In this document: positions 55,675 through 64,000 of the stretch, in pieces | Numbering within the stretch: the first letter of the stretch is position 1 | Layout: the number at the start of each line of letters is the position of its first letter | Assembly (NCBI GenBank): GCA_036426205.1 | Contig: CM071574.1 | Location: 10,300,466 to 10,364,465 of the forward strand | From: Ascaphus truei | Taxonomy: Eukaryota > Chordata > Amphibia > Anura > Ascaphidae | DNA: 64,000 nt | Direction of reading: 5' to 3' | Made by a program: the position numbers and the translations under genes | Notes under the pieces: model-generated | What the model saw: the letters and a program-made list of their open reading frames with translations, nothing else | What the model was told of the DNA's origin: nothing | The model's database searches: none

Positions 55675-57035
55675 TGTAACACCTTTCCCCCCCCCCCTAT
55701 CGCAGATGGGGATCATGTGGGGAAATACACTTGTGTTACCAGGTGTGGTGCGTTACCTGATAGGCTCACAGAAGGCCTGAACCTCCACCACTGGGAGCCT
55801 GGGGTTACCTGATCATTCGTTGAACACAGCGCCTCCACCTGTAAGGGCTCTTACCATTGGTGGGATGGTCCTCTTACAGGAAACCACAATAATAAAACAC
55901 GCACACAGTGTTTGCTAATAACGGTTTACTATTGCTAATACTAATAACTTCGGTACCTGTACCACACAGAATAATGCATATAGCCATACACATAGAGGTG
56001 CACACATCACCATAAATATTCCCTCCTCCAAAGTACTTGGGTGCTGGGCACCATTCCCCTGATGTCCCTTTATGTCCACACCCACTCAATGTGTTGGAGA
56101 TAGCGCTATCCCTTGAAGTGTTAGTGCACTACTAAAGGTACCTGCCCGGGGCTCCAGCCCATGGGTGCCGCTATTCAACTGGGTTTGGATCCGCCTCATC
56201 CGACGTAATATCCTCCTACGCGTGGGGTGAATTCCGGCGTGGATAATATCACCGTGGCTCCACACCGTCTGTACCTTGGAGGGGATCCGTCTGCAGCCGG
56301 CAGGCCGCAGTCGCTGCTTGGCGTGGCCTCCGTGAAGATAGTCTATATATATATTAGTCTCTGGTAAGAGACCTGTATATATAGAGGGTCTGAGCCCAGA
56401 CCCAGAAATCAGGCTGCGCGCCACAGAGTGTATCTTTACTTAACCAAATAGCTAAAGGGGCAGATCTCCTTCTCTAAGGCCTGTCCCTGAAGCAACCAAC
56501 AAACTGGGGCAAGGGTAACCGTTATCTGGGGCCTTTGAGGGGTTATCTGGCCTAGTGCAATGGGCTACTGCTCCCCTGCACACTCACTCACCAGCTCCCT
56601 GCTCCAACTGCCAACTGCCAAGCCCGCGAAATGTATCTAAAACCAACTGCCGAGAATCCTTGAGCCATATTGTCTGTTCTGGGTCACCTGGGGCTTTCCT
56701 CCCTAGGCCTCATGGGAGTTGTAGTCCCGTGGAGGGTGCTGTAACATTGGGGCCGCGTGTGCGATTGTACTGCGCATGCTTGACTTTGGAATGGCCGCCG
56801 CAACTCCCGCACTTCACTGCGCAAGCGCGACTACTGTGCACGCGCGTGCAAACCATCATGGTGTCCCCCGCTAGCCGGGTGCACCGCCGAGCTTCCTGAG
56901 GCTCAAAATGCTCCCTGCTCCGGCCCCCACCGTTGGAAACAGCCGGCGGGTCCGTCGCTGGCTCCGGCGGCACCAGCGACCGCGCTGAGGCAAAGGAGGG
57001 GCTCTCTGGGAGCCGAAGGGGAATGGGGATACACA
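55675..57035 (-). mobile_element. 3' LTR of the Gypsy element
   Basis: On the minus strand the LTR starts TGTGTATCCCC directly after a polypurine tract (CCAGGGGGAG, 57036-57045) and ends GGGAAAGGTGTTACA. It includes the GGAGGCGCTGTG module (plus 55828-55840). The GC-rich U3 shares GGTGCACCCGGCTAGCGGGG with the solo LTRs. This links those solo LTRs to a Gypsy source with coding sequence. Confidence 0.75.
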
Positions 57036-57045
57036 CTCCCCCTGG
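57036..57045 (-). promoter_or_regulatory. Polypurine tract (plus-strand primer)
   Basis: CAGGGGGAG on the minus strand abuts the TG of the 3' LTR, the place where reverse transcription primes the second strand. Confidence 0.6.
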
Positions 57046-57149
57046 TAAAATCCCAACGACCTCGCTTGGGTAGCAAACATAACCATGTACAGAATTTATA
57101 TAATAAAAAAATTGCAGTACAAATATATAACGTAACACCGTGCAATGCT

Positions 57150-59470
57150 CTACATGAGATTACACAATTGCGTGAACATCACAATAATGGCCTGTATCTT
57201 GGCCCGAGACCACTGCTGAGCCTCATAGTGGGGCGCCCCAACTGAATCGTAAGCTACCCGATTGGGAGGGTGTCTCATTCTTTGGCTTCTGCGAAGCTCT
57301 GGCTCTACTTCTTCTGGAGAGTAATGTGCATAGTCCTGAGGCTCAGCCTCTCCCATTGAGGGTATAAATGTCTCTGAAAAGTCTGTTTGGGGCATGAAGC
57401 ATGGGCTTCGAGGATCCAGGGGTCTACTCATTGGAGTTCCTTTATGAAAAGTTGTTTGTTGAGGCCCTTTACCCGTAGCTCCGCCGGGAGGTGCCACGGA
57501 GTGTTGGGGTTCCCTTTGAGAGGGGCTCTCCATTCTGACCGGACTAGTTTCCTCATTAGCTTCTACTGGTTCTAACTCTCTATCTAATGATGTAGTCGGT
57601 ATCTCTGTATCTCCTTCCTCTATTTGTGTAATAGGGAGGAGGTGATTTCGATGCCAGCTTTTTACCCGGCCATCACTGTCTTTTATACGATATACTGGGA
57701 GCCCTGGCATTTGTGATTCGACTTCATAGACTCCGTCACGCCAGCGATCAGCCAGTTTGTGTTTGCCGGGGACTCCTAGGTTTCGGAGTAGAACGGCATC
57801 GCCAGGACGAATCTCCCGATGGCGGACCTTATGATCATAATGTCTTTTGTTATCAGCGTTCAAACGAGCAGAAGCTTTCTCGGCTAACTGGTAGGCGTTT
57901 TGCAGACTGTCTTGCAGCCTTTGTACGTATCGGAAGTGCGTCATGTTGGGTACCCCATCGGTAGATACTCGCAGACGTATATCCACCGGAAGTCTCGCTT
58001 CTCGCCCGAACATCAAGAAATAAGGAGTGAACCCTGTCGACTCATGGCAGGTGCAATTGTAGGCATGCACCAAAGATTCCACATGTTTGCTCCATTCTCT
58101 CTTCTGAGATCCTTTTAACGTGCCGAGCATGTCCAGGAGAGTTCGGTTGAATCTCTCCGGTAAGGCGTCCCCCTCTGGGTGGTATGGTGTGGTTCGAGAC
58201 TTAGAAATGGTTAGTAGCTTAAGCAGTTCTTTAATGATGTTGCTTTCGAAGTCCCGACCTTGATCCGAGTGCAGACGGTTTGGCAACCCGTAATGAATAA
58301 AGTATCGTTCCCATAGGACTTTAGCTACCGTGATGGCCTTCTGGTCTTTGGTGGGGAAGGCCTGAGCGTAGCGAGTATAATGATCAGTGATGACCAACAC
58401 GTTACTGATGCCTCGGGTATCAGGTTCAATACACAGGAAGTCCATGCACACCAAGTCCATGGGACCCGAGCTTTTCAGATGAGCCATGGGGGCGGCTCTG
58501 GTAGGGAGGGTCTTGCGCTGGATACATCGGGAGCACCGATGACAGTGTCGCTCCACTGATTCACGCATCTGTGGCCAGAAGAACCGATCACGCACCAACC
58601 TAAAAGTCTTTTCTACACCCAGATGGCCATGTTCATCGTGTAAGGCTTTCAGGACCAGATATTGCAGATTTTGGGGTAGGACCAATTGTTTCCTTTCGGG
58701 ATGGTCATGGTACTGTACCACCCGATAGAGTAGACGGTTGTCCAGCTGGGATTTGTCAGCTTCCCACATGAGAATCGCCACCAGGTCGCTGGGAGCACGC
58801 TTCAGCATATCCAGTTTGTTTTTCTGCACGGCTTGGCGGATAAGGCCCACTACTGAGTCCCTTATTTGGTATTGTATCATATCTTTCCACGAGATAATTT
58901 TATCAGGGGTGACGTTCAGCCCATCGGGATCACAGTAGGCAGCAGGTAGAGCCTTGGATTGGCATCCCAATGAATCCACGACACGTAATTCAGAGAAGGC
59001 CACATTATTCCCCACTATAGCTGCGGTTTTGCACATGGCTCGCATTCCTGGCCCAGGAATTTCTTCCCAAATGTCCTCATCCGGGGTTGCCCCTAGTCCG
59101 GGCCTTCTAGATAGGGCATCATGTCCAATGTTTAGCGGCCCAGGCTTGTACTTCACGGTAAATCTGTAGTTTGCGAGGGATGTTAACCATCGATGCCCTG
59201 CAGCGTCCAGTTTGGCAGTGGTCATTATGTATGTCAACGGATTATTGTCTGTACGCACTTCAAAGTTGACCCCATACAAGTAATCGTGGAGTTTATCCAC
59301 AATCGCCCATTTGAGGGCAAGGAATTCCAGCTTATGTACGGGATAGTTATGTTTGCTGGGGGTTAAACTGCGGCTGACATAGGCCACTGGTCGGAGACCG
59401 GCCGGATATTTCTGATGGAGTACAGCTCCATGCCCGTTGAGGCTTGCATCCACATCCAAGGACGTAGGGT
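57150..59470 (-). pseudogene. Gypsy RNase H and integrase, 769-codon open frame
   Basis: This is the longest real frame in the window. Residues 1-120 are the RNase H with DVDASLNGHGAVLHQ, LEFLALKWAI, RTDNNPLTY and the GHDALSR end. Around residues 275-315 is the integrase HHCC zinc finger (HDEHGHLG, then HCHRCSRC). The catalytic core follows with DFLCIE, HSDQGRDFES and ERFNRTLLDML giving the D, D and E residues. A C-terminal GPY/F-like module reads KLADRWRDGVYEV and WHRNHLLPI, followed by a proline-rich tail. The domains look intact, but the frame is separated from the RT by a frameshift near 59470, so no full Pol is made. The first Met is internal to Pol. Confidence 0.9.
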
Positions 59471-59479
59471 AGTTCAGGA

Positions 59480-60634
59480 TCGGCGTACGTGAGAACGGGT
59501 GTCTCTGTTAAACATTTCTTCAGATCAAGGAATGCTTGTTCACAGGTATCTGTCAACTTGTTATCGAACGGCGCTCGCGCTCATGTAGCAGGTCGGCCCA
59601 TATCTTCTGGGTATATTTTGAGAAGATTGTTAAGAACCTTAGTTCTACTGGAATACCCTTCTACAAAACGGCGGTAGTATCCGCAGAATCCTAGGAAGGA
59701 GCATAGCTCCATGACGTTTCCGGGTCTTTTCCATTCCATCACGGATTCAATTTTGGCGGGATCCGTGGCTATCCCCTCAGCGGATACTATATGTCCCACG
59801 TAGGTCACTGAGGTACGGCAGAATCGACATTTATCCAAGGATAACTTCAGGCATTCTTGCCCCAGTCGATCCAACACCTTCATGAGTTGCATTTCATGCT
59901 CCTCAACGACTTGCCGAAAACAATGATGTCATCCAGATAAACGAGGCATTCTTGGGGGTTCATGTCCCCGATTGTCTTTTCCATCAACCATTGGAACGTT
60001 GCTGGGGCTCCGCAAATACCTTGAGGCATGCGAGTGAATTGATAGAAGCCAAGGGGGCATACCAAAGCCGTCTTCTCTTGGTCGTCTGCACTCATAGGCA
60101 CCTGGTAGTACCCAGACCTCAAGTCCAAGACACTGAACCACTGACTTCCCGACAGGGCATTGAGAATTTCTTCAATTTGGGGCAGTGAGTACTGATCAGG
60201 AATGGTACGATTGTTCAGGGTCCGGTAGTCGACACACAATCGCACTGACCCATTCTTCTTTCGCACCACCACGATCGGCGAGGCGTACGGGCTACGGGAT
60301 TCAGTCACAGTGCCTGCTGCTTCATCTCACGTAACACGTTTCTCACATCCTCCACGTCTCGAGCGGCAATATGACGAGATCTTTCTCGGAACGGAGTGGT
60401 GTCACTTAGCCGGATAGTGTGTTGGGCATTTCGGCTACAGCCCACATCCTTGTCACTCGTGGAAAATACGTCCTTCCGCTCTTCTAACTTGGCAGTCAGC
60501 CGTGCCCACCATGCCACGGACAAGGCGGGTTCCCCGAAGTCAAAGGCCATTTCCGTGGGCTGCTCCAGGGAGGCTGCATTATCTACTTGGGCGGACATCA
60601 TATCGTCAGAGGTAACCGCGTATATCCATCCCAA
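59480..60634 (-). pseudogene. Gypsy reverse transcriptase, broken
   Basis: Read 5' to 3': a connecting segment with HTIRLSDTTPFRERSRHI (60305-60634); after a frameshift near 60305, the RT fingers and palm with SPIVVVRKKNGSVRLCVDYR, FSVLDLRSGYYQV (motif A) and CLVYLDDIIVFG (catalytic YLDD) at 59900-60308; after another frameshift near 59895, LSLDKCRFCRTSV, YVGHIVSAEGI and FLGFCGYYRRF; then a stop at 59581 and CEQAFLDLKKCL. Catalytic residues are present, but at least two frameshifts and one stop inactivate it. Confidence 0.85.
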
Positions 60635-60639
60635 TCATT

Positions 60640-61405
60640 GCCCATAGTCTAAGGGCATGGGATAGGGAAAGGTGTTGGGAACATATACCTTGACGTTCAG
60701 AGGCATTTCGCCCTTCCACTCTTGGATCTCAGGCACAAGTCAGTAACCCCGATAGGCATCCTCTTTGGGCGCACTCTCTAAGGAGAAGAGCTGATCAGCC
60801 TCGTCTCGTTCTGGATAGCAGCATTCCACCCACATAACTTCTACTCCCCCTGGGGGAATCACTGTCACTCCATTGTGAGTATTGAATAAGTCGCCGTATT
60901 CGACTTCAACCGGACTCGGCAGCTCGTCTTCCGTCATACTGGGTTGTATGGGTAGCGCCGAGAGGGGTAATTCCCAAGCCTCTTTCAAGTATGCTCGGAA
61001 CACTGCCCGTACCACATCGGTATTTGTTCCCAAGATAATTGGGGCACTGGGATGCTCCTGAGGTTCCGGGCATATTAGCACCTCCACTTCCATTGGATGG
61101 GACTTGCCAGTGTTTAATTGTAGTATGGCTAGCCGAAGTTTCACCACGCCATCAATGGGGTAGGCCTCCTGACTAAGTCCCCAGAGTTTCATTGCGTCCG
61201 CAGTTTGCAATGGCAGGTGACTCAGATGTTGATCATAGAACGAGCGATACACAATGGTCACCTGAGATCCGGTGTCCAACAATGCAGTTGCGTAAATGCC
61301 TTCCACGAGGATGCGTATATGAGCAGCTGGTCCCACCCGAATGTAGGCGTCCGTGGTTACGGCTTCTCCACAGCTCGGCTGGGTGGAGCCCTCGGACGAA
61401 GAAGG
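60640..61405 (-). pseudogene. Gypsy aspartic protease
   Basis: The frame after the gag stop at about 61406 reads VTTDAYIRVGPAAHIRI, then the active site LLDTGSQVT and, 75 residues later, IILGTN, matching retropepsin DTG and the C-terminal ILG motif. It is in the same frame as the gag zinc knuckle and the RT connector. Stops occur at about 60740 and 60640. In a live element it would release Gag and Pol proteins. Confidence 0.8.
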
Positions 61406-62740
61406 GGTTTATTCAGTTTGCGCCGTGCAGGTCATGGCTTTGGGTGGGTCAGTCCTGACCTTTCTGGTCCCTGTGCAAGTCTTAGCAAAGTGCCCTCCTT
61501 GGCCGCACCTGAAGCAAGCATGACCCCCCGGAGAGGTCCCAGCCCTTGATGCCACCGACTCCATCTTGGGAAAGTGTAGTGCAGTAAAAGGAGTTTTATG
61601 AGCAGGGGAACCCTCCTCACCTTCGATCTCTTTGGCCTTTGAGGTCGCTGCTCTTTTCAGTTCATCTTGAGGAGGTCCTTTGGCCGAAGTAGCGGACTTT
61701 TCTCATTTCGTGTAGTCACTCGGTAGCTTTGGCCGGTTCAACCGCAGATTACCTTCGTGAGCGAGTACTTTATCCATCAACTCTTCGAAATCTAGAGGCT
61801 GATCTGGAGAGAGAGTACAGCTGACTCGTATCGCCACCGGATGCATGGGCAGGTTGCCCTGCAGAAGTTGCTGGACTCGCATGCCATCAGCTTGGGCTGC
61901 CGGAATAACCTCCTTCTTTACCAGAGGCCATAGAGCCAACTGGACCCGACGGAGAAACTCTGACACTTCTTCTCCTTCGACTTGCGTGAGCGAGTAGAAT
62001 TTAGCCAGTAATGACACGGCGTCCTTAGGAACCCATATGTCCGGGTTAGGGCCTGGATCAGGGCTGCCGCGTCAGCGTTAGGGTGTTTACTGTTCTAAAA
62101 TTGCACCATATGCGTAGCAGGGGGTCATAAGCACTCGACAATCCGTTGCCGTTTTACTGTATCAGAGCAAGTCCACTCCGGCAGCACGTGTTCCGTGTGG
62201 TCTTTCCATTCCTGAAATTCTGCCTCACCTGCCGGCGTGGGTCTATTCCCGGAGAATATCTTGAGCTTGCGGTATTGATGGGAATGAGAGGCCTGGCTCA
62301 GAGCTTCTATTAGCTGAGGTAGGATTTCTCCCGTCGCTGGGTCTACCTGTAAGGACTTAGGGGCCCGGGAGGTATACTGGTTGGACGTCTGGTACTTGTC
62401 TGTCTTCCAGGGGAAACGGAGGGTGGGGGCCCCATCTGGAGGGGGGTCTCCACGGGGAGTCCGGGAATGAAGATTACCCTAGGTATCAATGGCTCTGAAT
62501 ATAGCAAGGAATGTCCTGAGAGTAACGCATCATATTTCCCTTGGCCACAGGAGGGTCCCGGTGTGACTTCGGGATAGGGTATGGGGGCCGGCAGTGCCCT
62601 AGGTAATTCTGAGAAAATGACAGGACACCCCGGAGGCAAGGCTCCCGGAAAGTGTAGGGCGGCAGGGGTGATATTGTCCCTTACTTCAGAACGGGTTGCT
62701 ATAAGGAGTATGTACCAGCGGTATGTGGGGTTCCATCTCC
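61406..62740 (-). pseudogene. Gypsy gag with intact zinc knuckle
   Basis: The N-terminal part (62343-62740) has RWYILLIATRSEV and GCPVIFSELPRALPAP, followed by proline-rich sequence. After a disrupted stretch at 62020-62340, a capsid-like part (61703-62017) reads FYSLTQVEGEEVSEFLRRVQ, then QLLQGNLPMHP and LDFEELMDKVLAHEGNLRL, the usual retrotransposon gag pattern. A complete CX2CX4HX4C knuckle, CFRCGQGGHFAKTC, is at 61475-61516 and should bind element RNA. The frame ends in TAA at about 61406. The start is lost at the PLE junction. Confidence 0.75.
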
Positions 62741-63511
62741 GCCCTATTTGGTGTTGAAAGGGCATTTCTAAATGCTGATTTGATGAAACGAGAAGATTTA
62801 CTAATCCATAAAAAGAGTAAAAAAGATAAACGAACAGTTACTATGGATAGTCCTCTATTCATTACAAAATACAGCAAACAAGCATTCCAGATAAAACAGA
62901 TCATTCAGAAGCATTGGAATGTACTGAAAATGGACACAGACCTTGAACAATATACAAATTCGGGTCCTAGATTTGCCTTTAAAAAAGCCAACACACTTGC
63001 TACATCTGTATTTAAAAGTATGTTTCTATCAAGAGATTCTAAACTTGGGAATATACCAAAAGGGTTCTTTAAATGTGGTTTTTGCAATTATTGTAAGTAT
63101 GCCTCTCCAACTAAAAGAATTCGTACACTATACCCTAATAGCAAATATCGGATAAATACATTCATTAACTGTCAAACCACACATGTTGTTTACGTCATTA
63201 CCTGTGGCTGTAAACAAAGATACGTGGGAAGAACAATAAGATCTTTATATGTCAGAATTTCTGAACATGTCAGACTTATTCATAAACGTTATCTCTCACA
63301 TCCAGTCTCCAAACATTTTTCATTATGTCCACTTGGGGGATTAAAGAATTTTTCTTACTGTGGTGTTGAACACATTCCCATCCACCCAAGAGGTGGAGAT
63401 AGACTTAACCGTTTAAATAAGAAAGAGATGTCATGGGTTTTTTCCCTCAACAGTTTGCAACCTTGTGGCCTTAATGTAGAGTGGGAACTAAAACATTTTC
63501 TTTATGATTAA
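62723..63511 (+). CDS. PLE C-terminal region with GIY-YIG endonuclease (5'-truncated)
   Basis: A 262-codon open frame. From about residue 8 onward it is PLE sequence: the RT C-terminal thumb-like part (IIQKHWNVLKMD, GPRFAFKKANTLA), a CX2CX2C cysteine cluster at residues 118-124 (KCGFCNYCKY), and the GIY-YIG nuclease at about 150-230, with VVYVITC for GIY, RYVGRTIRSL for YIG plus the conserved Arg, and a SEHVRLIHK helix. PLEs use this nuclease to nick target DNA. The ATG and first codons come from antisense Gypsy sequence, so the start is fortuitous. The RT core is missing. The frame ends with its natural-looking stop and has no internal damage. Confidence 0.8.
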   Translation: MWGSISALFGVERAFLNADLMKREDLLIHKKSKKDKRTVTMDSPLFITKYSKQAFQIKQIIQKHWNVLKMDTDLEQYTNSGPRFAFKKANTLATSVFKSMFLSRDSKLGNIPKGFFKCGFCNYCKYASPTKRIRTLYPNSKYRINTFINCQTTHVVYVITCGCKQRYVGRTIRSLYVRISEHVRLIHKRYLSHPVSKHFSLCPLGGLKNFSYCGVEHIPIHPRGGDRLNRLNKKEMSWVFSLNSLQPCGLNVEWELKHFLYD

Positions 63512-64000
63512 TATTTTCTTTATGATTGATTTTTGAAACGTATATATTTATTAATAAATAATCTCCCTTGTTTCATTATATTAATTTATTTTTCCTATAC
63601 CTTCCCCCTTCCCCCCCCCCCTCCCCCCCCCCCTTTTTCCCCTCCCCTCTTTCCTTATTTTTGAGTTATTTATATATTCCAATTTATTTTTGATTTAAAA
63701 TGTACCTTCCATTAACTTTACTATTAAGATACTATGAAAGTGTTGTTAACATATATTAATGCTCAAAATGTCGATTATAACCTTTGATTCTTCTTTGATT
63801 CTCCTATCCTATATCTCTGGGTTTGTGATTAACTTAAATTTAGATTTATATTATCTGTGCTTTATTTAAGCTCAAGGTGCATAGAATTCATATCTTATTG
63901 ACCTGTCATTAATATATTGAACTGAGACATTTAGACTTATGTTTATGTTCTTAGTCATAATGATTGGTCTTTTTTATATATATATATCTTTTGTTTTAAC
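63512..64000 (+). mobile_element. PLE 3' untranslated region
   Basis: AT-rich sequence following the endonuclease stop, with a long C/T tract at 63598-63655 and no further coding. No hammerhead-like motif seen before the window ends; the end of the element is not visible. Confidence 0.5.
63598..63655. repeat. Polypyrimidine (C-rich) tract
   Basis: Alternating runs of C with short T interruptions. Confidence 0.85.

Larger units (their letters stand above)
55675..62740 (-). mobile_element. Ty3/Gypsy retrotransposon, 5' end missing
   Basis: An antisense Gypsy element with order 5'-gag-protease-RT-RNase H-integrase-3' LTR, characteristic of Ty3/Gypsy. The 5' LTR, leader and gag start are missing because PLE sequence replaces them from about 62740. 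Several nonsense and frameshift changes in gag, protease-RT and RT, with an intact integrase frame, indicate a fairly young but dead copy. No env-like gene or chromodomain was recognised. Confidence 0.85.

Overview
The window looks like repeat-rich intergenic DNA from a vertebrate, most likely an amphibian (a frog is my best guess). It has no bacterial-style gene packing. AT-rich host sequence is broken up by many transposable elements: Ty3/Gypsy LTR elements and solo LTRs, Penelope-like elements (PLEs), CR1/L2-type and RTE-type LINE fragments, a CORE-SINE with an L2-like tail, and hAT, Tc1/mariner/pogo, TTAA-target and ATA-target non-autonomous DNA transposons. The organism call is inference from this mixture. 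I found no convincing host gene, rRNA, tRNA or CRISPR array.

Layout. 0-15 kb: solo LTRs (1-705, 2670-4230, 7211-7971, about 12673-13288, 13402-14216), a PLE tail, several MITEs, a CORE-SINE and an antisense L2 fragment. 15-24 kb: a 1.1 kb inverted-repeat element, a second SINE, then a decayed PLE (about 18986-23860) carrying RT and GIY-YIG remnants and interrupted by a solo LTR and two LINE tails. 24-35 kb: AT-rich sequence, LTRs, an L2 3' end split by a short PLE retrocopy with a 12-bp target-site duplication, and a decayed antisense Gypsy gag. 35-46 kb: ATA-flanked elements, an RTE fragment, a pogo-like MITE, a 1.65 kb LTR with an internal duplication, and a LINE split by a hAT element with a perfect 8-bp duplication. 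46-55 kb: PLE-derived pieces including a 304-bp palindrome, an L2 3' end, a solo LTR and hAT/mariner MITEs. 55.7-62.7 kb: an antisense Gypsy element (3' LTR, RNase H-integrase, RT, protease, gag) whose 5' end is replaced at about 62.74 kb by the GIY-YIG end of another PLE, which runs to the window end.

The window is best read as a layered insertion record. Target-site duplications date events relative to each other: LTR into PLE, PLE into L2, hAT into LINE, and a MITE into one copy of a duplicated LTR segment. The most interesting signal is a recurring hammerhead-ribozyme-like motif at six places in PLE-derived DNA, one of them at the centre of the long palindrome. All coordinates and homologies were read by eye; divergent repeat edges may be off by tens of bases.
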